This document shows, piece after piece, positions 1-7,930 of a stretch of 64,000 nucleotides of DNA. A program made the translations under genes and the position numbers. Source of the DNA: Bdellovibrionia bacterium. GTDB lineage: Bacteria; Bdellovibrionota; Bdellovibrionia; Bdellovibrionales; JAUICD01. The stretch is taken from positions 1 to 64,000 of the forward strand of contig JAUICD010000002.1 of the NCBI GenBank assembly GCA_030427965.1, in the 5' to 3' direction. Numbering within the stretch: the stretch's first letter is position 1; each line of letters starts with the position of its first letter. The notes beneath the pieces were generated by a model. The model had not been told where the DNA came from, did no database searches, and saw only the letters and a program-made list of their open reading frames with translations.

Positions 1-399
1 GTAGTCCGGGCGCATGACGCCTCGACGAGCTGTTTCTGTTGAAAAGGGAGTCGTTTTTGAGCTCACTTGAGCTGGAGACGGGGCAAACTGACCAATTGAG
101 AATTGTGGGTTTGAATATTTTGCTGTATTTTCAGCTTCTTGCTGCTCATTGACAACAACAATAACCTCAAAAATATTTTCATAAACCTTTGTGAGCTCTG
201 TACAAATTTCACCAAGTAAATTGTCTGAAACCCAAGATTTGTGATAATCAGTTGGTACTTTGAACTTGAGCTGAGTTCCTTCAGGGGTTTCAGCTTCATC
301 AAAAGGGCATATAGAATCGAGCATAATCCTCAGAGCAGGATTGTGCTGGTTTTTTAGGCTTATATTAGATTTTATCTGGTTCCAAAGTTCTCTATTCAA
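1..399 (-). CDS. dnaA: Chromosomal replication initiator DnaA, N-terminal part
   Basis: Only the first 133 codons are in the window; the gene runs off the left edge. Reading the minus strand from a TTG at 399 gives a protein beginning MNRELWNQIKSNISLKNQ, followed by VPTDYHKSWVSDNLLGEI. This is the pattern of DnaA domain I, which binds DnaB and regulators and helps DnaA oligomerise. The Ser/Thr/Pro/Gln-rich stretch after about residue 100 fits the linker domain II; the AAA+ and DNA-binding domains lie outside. TTG is chosen because no ATG or GTG occurs in frame before a TAG at about 441 and a GGGGTG Shine-Dalgarno sits 8 bases upstream. It is divergent from rpmH, the usual dnaA neighbour. Confidence 0.88.
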   Translation of the reverse strand, partial: MNRELWNQIKSNISLKNQHNPALRIMLDSICPFDEAETPEGTQLKFKVPTDYHKSWVSDNLLGEICTELTKVYENIFEVIVVVNEQQEAENTAKYSNPQFSIGQFAPSPAQVSSKTTPFSTETARRGVMRPDY

Positions 400-468
400 C
401 GTTTCACCCCGGCCCCTATCAACGGTTTGCGCAAATTTCTAGCAGATTAAAAGAGGTGATTCAATAAC

Positions 469-498
469 TTGACAGGCTAAAGCGCGTCATGATTTATC
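469..498 (+). promoter_or_regulatory. Candidate promoter for the rpmH operon
   Basis: TTGACA at 469-474 is a perfect -35 box. A weak -10-like ATTTAT follows at 492-497 after 17 bases. It lies 30 bases before rpmH in the dnaA/rpmH divergent gap. The -35 is convincing; the -10 is poor. Confidence 0.4.
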
Positions 499-527
499 TA
501 CCCCTTCTAGTCACGAAGGAGAAGGGC

Positions 528-677
528 ATGAAAAGAACATATCAGCCGAGCCGACAACGCCGCAAAACCACTCATGGTTTTAGAAAACGCATGGCGACTA
601 AAAACGGACAAGATGTGCTCTCAAGAAGAAGGGCCAAGGGACGTAAAAAGCTCACGGTGAGTGTGGGTGGAAAATAG
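528..677 (+). CDS. rpmH: 50S ribosomal protein L34
   Basis: A 49-residue, strongly basic protein beginning [20 protein letters not shown] and ending in the KGRKKLTV segment that typifies bacterial L34. It is a structural protein of the large ribosomal subunit. The ATG at 528 has GAAGGAGAAGGG just upstream and gives the normal L34 N-terminus; the longer in-frame reading from 489 adds 13 unrelated residues and is rejected. It opens the operon that continues with rnpA, and its last codons overlap the rnpA start. Confidence 0.96.
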   Translation: MKRTYQPSRQRRKTTHGFRKRMATKNGQDVLSRRRAKGRKKLTVSVGGK

Positions 678-1029
678 GCAAAAACTCGACGTCTTAAGAC
701 GTCGCTGTGACTTTCTTAAATTAAGAGAAGAAGGGCACAAAAGTTTTTTGTCTTCGTGGATGTTTATCAACATCAAAGAAAATGAAATTGGAAAATTAAG
801 ATGTGGGTGGACGATTCCCAAAAAAGTTGGGAACGCCGTTTTAAGAAATAAAATGAAAAGATGGTGTCGGGCATATTTGAGACAACGTCTAACTGAAGAA
901 AAAACTCCAAGAGTAGACATCAATTTTGTTATGCGCGCGCGGGATAAAGAGTTTTATAGGAATTTAAATTATAATGAATTTGCAATCTGCATGGATAAAG
1001 CTTGGAGATTGGCTACTAAGTCTAGCTAA
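661..1029 (+). CDS. rnpA: Ribonuclease P protein component
   Basis: A 122-residue basic protein. With the catalytic RNase P RNA (not in this window) it removes 5' leaders from pre-tRNAs. The RNR signature is visible as [18 protein letters not shown] near residues 57-74, preceded by the beta strand GWTIPKKV. The GTG at 661 lies inside the last codons of rpmH, a 17-base overlap in another frame. A second GTG at 667 is also possible. rpmH-rnpA adjacency is nearly universal in bacteria. The 3' end overlaps yidD by 56 bases, implying translational coupling. Confidence 0.93.
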   Translation: MWVENRQKLDVLRRRCDFLKLREEGHKSFLSSWMFINIKENEIGKLRCGWTIPKKVGNAVLRNKMKRWCRAYLRQRLTEEKTPRVDINFVMRARDKEFYRNLNYNEFAICMDKAWRLATKSS

Positions 1030-1279
1030 TACAATTTCGCTTTTATTTTTGTCTTTCTATAGAATTGTTCTTTCCCCTTGGATGGGTGGTGCTTGTCGTT
1101 TTGAACCGTCGTGTTCAGACTATGCAGAACAATGTCTTAAAAATCACCGTATCGATAGAGCTATTTCATTTATTTTTAAAAGACTAATTAAGTGTAGGCC
1201 TCTTGGACCATTTGGTCTTGATCCAGCCCCTAGACGACAAACAGCACGTACTATACATGAAAGGGATTGCTTGCAGTGA
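974..1279 (+). CDS. yidD: Membrane protein insertion efficiency factor YidD
   Basis: About 101 residues with the YidD core FYRIVLSPWMGGACRFEPSC, then SDYAEQCLKNH and IKCRPLGPFGLDPAP. The family is a small inner-face membrane-associated protein that aids insertion by YidC. The three family cysteines are present (ACRF, PSCS, KCRP). The ATG at 974 is inside rnpA; the first 25 residues are not conserved in the family, so a later start cannot be excluded. The stop TGA overlaps the yidC GTG start as GTGA at 1276-1279, fixing the yidD-yidC linkage. Confidence 0.9.
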   Translation: MNLQSAWIKLGDWLLSLANTISLLFLSFYRIVLSPWMGGACRFEPSCSDYAEQCLKNHRIDRAISFIFKRLIKCRPLGPFGLDPAPRRQTARTIHERDCLQ

Positions 1280-2904
1280 GTAACGATAAAAAAGGATCAT
1301 TTTTAGATCCAAAAACATTGATGGCAATAGTGTCTTGTTTTGCAATTCTTATACTATGGCAAATGTATCAAAAAAATAAATATCCTGAGTACTATGCTCA
1401 ACAAGGGCAGAAGCAAGAAAGTAAAAAAGAAATTGGCGATACAGAAAAGAAAACAGCACAACTTTCAGAGCCTGTTTCGGAATTGAAAGCTTCAGATATA
1501 GAGGAAGCCAAGTCGACATTGCCAGAAAAAGAGACGGTTACTTCCTTTAGTGGGTCAAAATTCAGTGGTCAAATTTCAAGCCGAGGAATGGGTCTAAAGA
1601 ACGTCGAGATTCATGCCTACAAGACGCGAGATGAAAAGCCTATTATAATTTCAGAAAATTCTATGACACCGCTTTTTGCCACAGGGTATGGGGATTCGTG
1701 GAAGCCATTGAATTTCCGTATTGAAAAACTGAGTGAAACTAAGTTTCGTGGTGAAGCCAACCGTGGTCCACTCAAAATAATAAAAGAAATCACAATTCGT
1801 CCTGATGAGTACACACTTGATGTTGAAATGAAAATTGAGGGAGCAACATCTCCAGTGACCTCTCTTTTTAATGAAAAAATAGCTGTTCAAGAAAGCTCAA
1901 TTCCCTTTGCAATCAATTATGACCAATCCACTTTCTTTGTAAACTATGGAACAAAAACAGATCGCTTGCCTCTAGCAACAGACGATGAAAACGAAGCTTA
2001 TGAAAAAGTTGGAGTTTTATCTTTGGATAGCCATTATTTCACAAGAACAGTGATTGATAATTCAAAAATCCTACCGACAGCTAAATTCAACTTTCAAGGT
2101 GAAGAATCGCTTGCCATTGGGAGATTGAATTATGAAAGTCCGAATTCGGAGTTATTTACGGTCAGTCAGCTTCTTTACATAGGTCCCAAAGAACGAGACA
2201 CCTTACTTGCTGTAGATGAGCGTTTAGATGATGTTGTGAATTTTGGGATGTTCAGCTTTCTAGGGCATCCGATTTTAGATCTTCTGAAATGGTTTTATTC
2301 TGTCACTTCCAACTGGGGTGTCGCGATTATTTTACTGACGCTTGTTGTGCGCATTATACTTGTTCCGTTTAATGTCATGTCTTTTAAATCTATGAAGAAA
2401 ATGAAGGACATTCAGCCACAACTCAAAGCACTTAAAGAAAAGCATAAGGATGACCCGCAACTGATGAATCAAGAGTCTATGCGAATCATGAAAGAATCAG
2501 GTGCAAATCCATTTGGAAGTTGTCTTCCGATGCTTTTACAGTTTCCTATTTTCATAGCCCTTTTCTCTGTGCTGGGTAATTCGATTGAACTGTACCGAGC
2601 TCCGTTTTTTCTATGGATTGATGACCTCAGCTTGAGAGATCCGTATTTTGTGCTTCCAGTTTTAATGTTCATCACAATGACTTTACAGCAACAATTGACT
2701 CCAACGGCTGCAGATCCAAGTCAAAAGAAAATGATGATGTTTGTGACAGTGATTTTCTCAGCATTTTTGATTATGTACCCAAGTGGTCTTGCTCTTTATA
2801 TTTTTGTAGGAAGTTTATTTAGCATAATTCAACAAGCCATTTTACTTAGGGAAAAAAAACCTGAAGATGTTTCGGTAAAAACGACTCTAAGATCGATAGA
2901 TTGA
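1276..2904 (+). CDS. yidC: Membrane protein insertase YidC
   Basis: A 542-residue inner-membrane insertase of the Gram-negative type. Residues about 10-30 (FLDPKTLMAIVSCFAILILW) form the first membrane helix, followed by a large periplasmic domain to about 330. The conserved core starts at WGVAIILLTLVVRIILVPFN and includes the hydrophilic-groove arginine in VVRI. The NPFGSCLPMLLQFPIFIALF helix and later hydrophobic helices complete it. I choose GTG 1276 over TTG 1267: AAGGGA lies about 10 bases before it and it makes a 4-base GTGA overlap with yidD. It acts alone or with SecYEG on inner-membrane proteins, including ATP synthase subunits. Confidence 0.95.
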   Translation: MSNDKKGSFLDPKTLMAIVSCFAILILWQMYQKNKYPEYYAQQGQKQESKKEIGDTEKKTAQLSEPVSELKASDIEEAKSTLPEKETVTSFSGSKFSGQISSRGMGLKNVEIHAYKTRDEKPIIISENSMTPLFATGYGDSWKPLNFRIEKLSETKFRGEANRGPLKIIKEITIRPDEYTLDVEMKIEGATSPVTSLFNEKIAVQESSIPFAINYDQSTFFVNYGTKTDRLPLATDDENEAYEKVGVLSLDSHYFTRTVIDNSKILPTAKFNFQGEESLAIGRLNYESPNSELFTVSQLLYIGPKERDTLLAVDERLDDVVNFGMFSFLGHPILDLLKWFYSVTSNWGVAIILLTLVVRIILVPFNVMSFKSMKKMKDIQPQLKALKEKHKDDPQLMNQESMRIMKESGANPFGSCLPMLLQFPIFIALFSVLGNSIELYRAPFFLWIDDLSLRDPYFVLPVLMFITMTLQQQLTPTAADPSQKKMMMFVTVIFSAFLIMYPSGLALYIFVGSLFSIIQQAILLREKKPEDVSVKTTLRSID

Positions 2905-2917
2905 AAAGGAGAAGAGG

Positions 2918-3514
2918 ATGAATCTATTTAAAAAGTTTTTTGGTAGCAAAGCCAGTGGTGAGGCCAATGATATTATGGATGTCGTAGATACGACCCTTGA
3001 GGGAGTGCTGCAGAATTCAGGACTCGAACTTTCATATGACATTGATGATGATGGAGATGAAGGGATTGGAGTTGAAATTTTTGGCGAAGATGAAGAACTT
3101 TTGAAAGAAAAAGAGGGACAACTTCTTGATGCGATTCAATTTTTCACAAAGCGCGTTGTACAGCATCAGCTACCTGAGGCGAGAGTACGATTGAATTTTG
3201 ATTCCAATGGATTTCGAGAAGAAACAAATCAAGCACTTTTGGAACTTGCAGATCGTTTGAAGTCGATGGCCTTGGAAAAGAAAAAGAGTGTTTACTGTAA
3301 AGCTCTTCCTCCAAAAGATCGAAGAATCATTCACCAACATCTTTCAGGAGATGAGAGGGTGAAAACTCGATCTGTAGGAGATGGGCACTATAAAAAGATC
3401 AAAATCTTCCCAGCAACAGGCGGTAACAATAATAACCGTCGTGGTGGTGGGCGAAGAAATAACAACAATCGCCGTGGTAACGGAGGAGCATCCGCTCAAA
3501 GCGGCAATCGCTAA
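2918..3514 (+). CDS. khpB: KhpB/Jag-type RNA-binding protein (KH and R3H domains)
   Basis: 198 residues. The middle (about 20-105) fits the degenerate KH domain of Jag/KhpB, with VRLNFDSNGFREE before the R3H helix. The R3H domain follows at about 107-165, with LPPKDRRIIHQHLSGD and TRSVGDGHYKKIKIFP. The family binds RNA and influences cell elongation and septation; the gene next to yidC is its usual place. The last 30 or so residues are a low-complexity Asn/Gly/Arg tail with repeated N-runs and RRGGG or RRGNGG units, unusual for the family. The ATG at 2918 has AAAAGGAGAAGAGG upstream. Only 2 bases separate its stop codon from mnmE. Confidence 0.9.
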   Translation: MNLFKKFFGSKASGEANDIMDVVDTTLEGVLQNSGLELSYDIDDDGDEGIGVEIFGEDEELLKEKEGQLLDAIQFFTKRVVQHQLPEARVRLNFDSNGFREETNQALLELADRLKSMALEKKKSVYCKALPPKDRRIIHQHLSGDERVKTRSVGDGHYKKIKIFPATGGNNNNRRGGGRRNNNNRRGNGGASAQSGNR

Positions 3515-3516
3515 AT

Positions 3517-4872
3517 ATGCACTTCGCTCCAGATGGTGACACTGACACAATCTGCGCAGTATCGACAGCTATGGGTTATGGAGGAATTGGCGTTCTACGT
3601 TTAAGTGGAGCGCAGTCGCTTTCTATTATCCGGAAGGTTTTTCCAAAGTTTGAGAAAGAGAAAGCGGAGTCGCATAGAGCTGTCTTTGGAGCGTTAATAA
3701 GCTCAAAAGATAAAACGACATTGGATGAAGTGATTGTAACCCCCTTTCTGGGAGGAAAATCCTATACTGGAGAAGAGAGCGTTGAGATTTCCTGCCATGG
3801 TAGTCCTGTTGTGCAGAGACGAATACAGGATGAATTGATATCTTTGGGCGCACGGCTTGCACTCCCTGGGGAATTTACATATCGAGCTTTCGTTAATGGA
3901 AAGATAGACCTTATTCAAGCTGAAGCTGTGCTTTCATTGATCGAATCAGAATCCGCACGTTCTGCTGATGTTTCTTTAAAGCAATTACGAGGTGGCCTTT
4001 CAAAAGAACTTTCTTTGTTGAAGGATGATTTGATTTGGGTTCTTGCAAATCTAGAAGCAAGTATTGATTTTGAACATGAAGATATTGACGTTTTACAGTA
4101 TGAGGGAATCTCTCTTCGTTTAAAAAGAGTTCAAGAAAAACTTTCTCACTTTGTTGACTCATTTCATGAAGGAAAGATGCTTTCATCAGGCCTTCAGGTG
4201 GTAATTTTAGGACTTCCCAATGTAGGGAAATCCAGTCTTCTTAATGCTCTTTTAGATGAAGATCGTGCGATTGTGACAGATATTCCAGGAACAACTCGTG
4301 ATGCTGTTATTGGAAATTTGATTTTAAATGGAGTTCGTATTGAGTTTGTTGATACTGCTGGTATCCGTGAATCTGTAGATGAAGTTGAGCAAATTGGAGT
4401 TGAGAAAAGTATAAGCGTGGCCGAAGGTGCAGATCTTGTGCTTTATGTTTTAGATTCTACAAAAGAACGCTCGGATGAGGAAGATCAGTTGATGGAACGC
4501 TTTTCAGGTAAAGTCAAAATACTTCTTAATAAATCAGACTTGCTTTCATCTAAACACTCAACATTCGGAATACATGTGAGTGCAAAAACTGGTGAAGGGA
4601 TTGAATCTATAAAAGCGTTATTGAGAGAAGAGATTGAAAGACGGACAAGTGGAAACTCAGACGTGGTCATCCAATCAAGACAGGCTGAGCTTTTTGAAAT
4701 TGCTAAACTGAAAGTTGAGAAAACCAAGAGCCTGGTTGGTGAGAAACAAAGCCCGGATCTTATTGCACTTGAACTACGAGAGGGCTTAGATGCATTGCTT
4801 GAAAGTTCTGGTGAGCGATTTGATGATCAGGTAATGGATCGAGTTTTTAGTGAATTTTGTATAGGGAAATGA
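3517..4872 (+). CDS. mnmE: tRNA modification GTPase MnmE
   Basis: 451 residues, normal family length. It works with MnmG to place the cmnm5 or nm5 group on wobble U34 of certain tRNAs. Domains seen: the N-terminal tetrahydrofolate-binding domain (DTICAVSTAMGYGGIGVLRL), the central helical domain, and an inserted G domain. The G domain has GLPNVGKSSLLN (G1), TTRDA (G2), DTAG (G3) and NKSD (G4). The C-terminal FCIGK ending carries the family's invariant cysteine. Its TGA overlaps the mnmG start, as expected for a protein pair acting as one complex. Confidence 0.97.
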   Translation: MHFAPDGDTDTICAVSTAMGYGGIGVLRLSGAQSLSIIRKVFPKFEKEKAESHRAVFGALISSKDKTTLDEVIVTPFLGGKSYTGEESVEISCHGSPVVQRRIQDELISLGARLALPGEFTYRAFVNGKIDLIQAEAVLSLIESESARSADVSLKQLRGGLSKELSLLKDDLIWVLANLEASIDFEHEDIDVLQYEGISLRLKRVQEKLSHFVDSFHEGKMLSSGLQVVILGLPNVGKSSLLNALLDEDRAIVTDIPGTTRDAVIGNLILNGVRIEFVDTAGIRESVDEVEQIGVEKSISVAEGADLVLYVLDSTKERSDEEDQLMERFSGKVKILLNKSDLLSSKHSTFGIHVSAKTGEGIESIKALLREEIERRTSGNSDVVIQSRQAELFEIAKLKVEKTKSLVGEKQSPDLIALELREGLDALLESSGERFDDQVMDRVFSEFCIGK

Positions 4873-6752
4873 TGAATTTTGATGTGATTGTTGTAGGTGC
4901 TGGACATGCTGGAGTGGAAGCTGCTTTTGCTGCTGCCAGGGTCGGTGTGCGTGTACTGGTACTGACATCTGATATGAATAAAATTGCAGTGATGAGCTGT
5001 AATCCGGCCATTGGTGGTCTTGCTAAGGGCCATATGGTTCGTGAAATTGATGTTTTAGGTGGTGAAATGGGTGTTGTGACAGATAAGTCATGCATCCAAT
5101 TTAAGAGATTAAATTCCAGGAAAGGGCCTGCTGTGCGGGGTTCTCGTGCACAGTGTGACAAAGAGATATATGCAACTCTTATGGGGGAGCGACTTAAGAG
5201 CTATCCCAATGTGAAAGTTCAGGCAGAAGAGGTTCAGAGTCTTATTCTAGAAAAAGACCAAGTATGCGGTGTTGTCACAAAAAATGAGAGAAAGGCTTTT
5301 GCTAAGACTGTGATTCTCACTACGGGGACTTTCATGAATGGTGTTATGCACATGGGAGATAATCAAGAATCTGGTGGAAGAGTTGGAGAATCTGCAACTT
5401 GTGGATTGTCAGACCAATTGAACGACTTTGGATTTGAGGTGAGACGGCTTAAAACAGGAACCCCTGCTCGTCTTGCTAAAGAAAGCATCAACTTTGAAAG
5501 AATGGAGGTCCAAAGGGGCGATGAAGTGTTTCGTCCATTTAGCTTGAGAAGTTCTAAGGAACTTGTTTTGCCACAAGTGGTTTGTCACATGGGTTATACG
5601 AATCCAAGGACTCATGATGTAATACGCAAGAACTTTCATAAAAGCCCGATGTTTTCAGGTAAAATTGAAGGCCTTGGGCCTCGGTACTGCCCAAGTATCG
5701 AAGATAAGGTGGAGAGGTTTTCAGAAAAAGACCGTCATCAAACATTTTTAGAGCCAGAGGGGTTAAATACAAACTCGATATATCTTCAGGGGATTTCAAC
5801 TTCACTACCTATTGCGGTTCAAGATGAATTTTTACGAACGATTGAGGGTTTAGAAAATGTAAGGGTCCTTCGATATGGGTATGCTGTGGAATACGACTTT
5901 ATTATGCCCACTGAGATTCGCCATACTTTAGAGACTCGAAAGATTAAGGGCCTATATTTTGCTGGGCAGATCAACGGAACCAGTGGATATGAAGAAGCGG
6001 CAGCCCAGGGTCTGATGGCTGGAACCAATGCAGCGAGAAATGTTTTGGGAAAGGACCCGTTCATTCTTGCTCGAAATGAAGCTTATATCGGTGTTTTAAT
6101 TGATGATCTTGTCACAAAGGGGACCAAAGAGCCCTATAGGATGTTTACCTCGCGTGCGGAGTTTCGACTGAATTTAAGAGAAGACAATACTCTTGAAAGA
6201 CTTTTAGAAATTGGTCATAAAAATTTATTGGTACAAGATGTGGATTATGAGAAATTGTCAGCCCTGAAGGAAAAACGAAGCTCATTGATGAATGATTTAA
6301 GTAAACGTGTTCTGACTCCGAAACCTCAAGTACAGAAGGCGCTTCAAGAAATGGGATCACCAGTTTTACAAAAACCTCAGAGTTTCAAACAGATACTGCG
6401 ACGCAGCGAGATATCATACTTAGACCTGAGGGCTTTTGATATTGAAATAACGCAAAATGTTGATGTTTATGAGCCTGTTGAAATTGCTGTGAAGTATGAA
6501 GGATATATTTCAAGACAAGATGAGTTGATTGCGCAGGCAAAGAAATTGGAGAGTTTAGAGCTGGATGAAAGTTTTCCATTTGAAAGTGTGAAGGGCTTAT
6601 CAAAAGAAGAAATTGAGAAGCTCTCAAAAATTCAGCCTAGGACCTTAGGACAAGCGTCACGGATCAGTGGTGTGAATCCCTCAGCTATCCAGGCAATAAT
6701 GCTCTACCACAGAGCTAATAGATCTAACCTTAATAAAGCGACGGCACATTGA
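4869..6752 (+). CDS. mnmG: tRNA uridine-5-carboxymethylaminomethyl modification enzyme MnmG
   Basis: About 627 residues. This FAD-dependent partner of MnmE modifies U34. The N-terminal Rossmann motif GAGHAGVEAAFAAAR binds FAD. The SCNPAIGGLAKGHMVREID block, the GLYFAGQINGTSGYEEAAAQG block and the C-terminal helical domain (ISGVNPSAIQAIM) are all present. The start is ATG 4869 (or the adjacent ATG 4872); 4869 overlaps the mnmE stop. A TTG 12 bases earlier is in frame but unneeded. Its stop overlaps the rsmG ATG by 1 base. Confidence 0.97.
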   Translation: MMNFDVIVVGAGHAGVEAAFAAARVGVRVLVLTSDMNKIAVMSCNPAIGGLAKGHMVREIDVLGGEMGVVTDKSCIQFKRLNSRKGPAVRGSRAQCDKEIYATLMGERLKSYPNVKVQAEEVQSLILEKDQVCGVVTKNERKAFAKTVILTTGTFMNGVMHMGDNQESGGRVGESATCGLSDQLNDFGFEVRRLKTGTPARLAKESINFERMEVQRGDEVFRPFSLRSSKELVLPQVVCHMGYTNPRTHDVIRKNFHKSPMFSGKIEGLGPRYCPSIEDKVERFSEKDRHQTFLEPEGLNTNSIYLQGISTSLPIAVQDEFLRTIEGLENVRVLRYGYAVEYDFIMPTEIRHTLETRKIKGLYFAGQINGTSGYEEAAAQGLMAGTNAARNVLGKDPFILARNEAYIGVLIDDLVTKGTKEPYRMFTSRAEFRLNLREDNTLERLLEIGHKNLLVQDVDYEKLSALKEKRSSLMNDLSKRVLTPKPQVQKALQEMGSPVLQKPQSFKQILRRSEISYLDLRAFDIEITQNVDVYEPVEIAVKYEGYISRQDELIAQAKKLESLELDESFPFESVKGLSKEEIEKLSKIQPRTLGQASRISGVNPSAIQAIMLYHRANRSNLNKATAH

Positions 6753-7405
6753 TGGCTGAGGATTATGTAAAAGCCAATTGGCGGATTCCAGAGTGGTTTG
6801 GTTCAGAATTAAATGAAAAAGAACTTAAAGATCTCAGAATGTTCCACGTGGAACTATTGAGCTTTAGTGAAAAAATGAACTTAGTATCACTCACATCTCT
6901 TCCTGACTTAGACCAACTCCACTTTGCTGATAGTATCCAGGCTTCAAAGATTATTTTAAAGGACTTTAAGGGTAAGAGTTTGGTGGATATCGGTGCTGGG
7001 AATGGATTTCCAGGGGTCGTTTTAGCGATTTTGGATCGTACGGTGAAGATTACCTTTGTAGAGACCCGTGGAAAGCGTGTGGAGTTTTTAAAGCATGTTT
7101 GTGCACGCATTGGTCTTCAAAATGTTGAAGTTTATCATTCTAGAGTTGAAGACCTTGAAGAAGGTAGCATCACAGGAGGAGTTTCTCGCGCATTTGCAAC
7201 TCTTCCAAATGCTCTTTTGAACACTAGGAAGGTTTTTGCCGATGGTGCTGACTACTATCACATGAAATCTGACGGTTGGGCTTCAGAGGTTGCAAGTATC
7301 CCCCACCAGCTTTGTTCCATATGGAACATTGAACATATAGGTGACTACTCAGTTAAAGATGCATCCATAGAAAGAGCAGTTATTAAGGCGACGAAGCTTG
7401 GCTAA
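6752..7405 (+). CDS. rsmG: 16S rRNA (guanine-527-N7) methyltransferase RsmG (GidB)
   Basis: 217 residues. It uses S-adenosylmethionine to methylate G527 of 16S rRNA. The SAM-binding motif VDIGAGNGFPGVVLAI is at about residues 72-87; the N-terminal helices (FSEKMNLVSLTSL) and VSRAFATLPNAL are family-typical. The ATG at 6752 overlaps the mnmG stop by 1 base. The coding sequence contains one parS site at 6840 and a second parS-like palindrome at 7313, so it doubles as part of the centromere. Its 3' end overlaps the convergent lipoprotein gene by 23 bases. Confidence 0.95.
   Translation: MAEDYVKANWRIPEWFGSELNEKELKDLRMFHVELLSFSEKMNLVSLTSLPDLDQLHFADSIQASKIILKDFKGKSLVDIGAGNGFPGVVLAILDRTVKITFVETRGKRVEFLKHVCARIGLQNVEVYHSRVEDLEEGSITGGVSRAFATLPNALLNTRKVFADGADYYHMKSDGWASEVASIPHQLCSIWNIEHIGDYSVKDASIERAVIKATKLG
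6840..6855. promoter_or_regulatory. parS centromere site inside rsmG
   Basis: TGTTCCACGTGGAACT matches the parS consensus (TGTTNCACGTGNAACA) except for the last base. It is identical in its core to the perfect site at 7886. ParB encoded at 8748 is the expected ligand. It lies within rsmG codons, so it is conserved under two constraints. Confidence 0.85.
7313..7328. promoter_or_regulatory. parS-like palindrome with altered centre
   Basis: TGTTCCATATGGAACA is a perfect 16-base palindrome. It is identical to the neighbouring parS sites in both outer arms but has ATAT instead of ACGT at the centre. It lies in rsmG between the two canonical sites. It may be a weak ParB site, a decayed site, or a site for another protein. 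Confidence 0.5.
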
Positions 7406-7850
7406 ATCCCTTAGTCCCTCTTATCCACACGCGTGGAGCCTCTCTTAGTTTCGTATTGATTTGATAGGTTTTGTAATCCTCAGAAGTTGACCACTCATCT
7501 TCTTTCCCCTTTTCATATGCCTCTTTATAGCTTTTGCGAACAGCGATTTTACGGCTGACCATTCGAGAATTAATGTATCTGTAGGCCTGTCGGGCAAGAT
7601 CAAGGCTTTTTTTAGCCTTCAAGAGCTGCCTTCTTTTCTCTTTGTACTCTTTAGGGTTGTTTCGTGAGAGTTCAATCTGCTCATAAGAAAGTTCAAGGTG
7701 TTGTTCTCGGTTTTCTACGTAGCTTTTTGCTTCACCCTGTCTCAAAACGAGATCTTGGTAGATTGAGTCACTTATTTCGGGCGTAGAATTGAAGCTACGG
7801 CACCCTTGCAAAAAAAACATGGTCATAATTAGGAAATGAATTGCCTTCAC
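7383..7850 (-). CDS. Small predicted lipoprotein, unknown function
   Basis: 155 residues. The N-terminus MKAIHFLIMTMFFLQGCRSF is a lipoprotein signal with an LQGC lipobox, so it is probably anchored in a membrane facing the periplasm. The remainder is charged and helical, rich in Glu, Lys, Arg and Tyr, and probably coiled (residues about 45-130). I do not recognise a domain. It is convergent with rsmG and overlaps its end by 23 bases. It lies between the two plain parS sites and upstream of parA. A single perfect DnaA box (TTATCCACA, 7421-7429) falls in its 3' part, probably by chance. Confidence 0.75.
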   Translation of the reverse strand: MKAIHFLIMTMFFLQGCRSFNSTPEISDSIYQDLVLRQGEAKSYVENREQHLELSYEQIELSRNNPKEYKEKRRQLLKAKKSLDLARQAYRYINSRMVSRKIAVRKSYKEAYEKGKEDEWSTSEDYKTYQINTKLREAPRVWIRGTKGFSQASSP

Positions 7851-7885
7851 AACTCTCTATTCGGCATTATCTGAAATAACTCAAA

Positions 7886-7901
7886 TGTTCCACGTGGAAC
7901 A
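7886..7901. promoter_or_regulatory. parS centromere site upstream of parA
   Basis: TGTTCCACGTGGAACA is a perfect 16-base palindrome equal to the bacterial parS consensus. It is 29 bases before the parA start codon. It loads ParB for chromosome segregation and may also let ParB repress its own operon. Confidence 0.93.
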
Positions 7902-7930
7902 TTTTTGAAAAAGATGATGAGAGGACAACT

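Noticed and set aside
7421..7429. Perfect DnaA box TTATCCACA inside the lipoprotein gene near parA
   Set aside because: It is alone, inside coding sequence, with no cluster or AT-rich unwinding region nearby; one 9-base match in 64 kb is not surprising.
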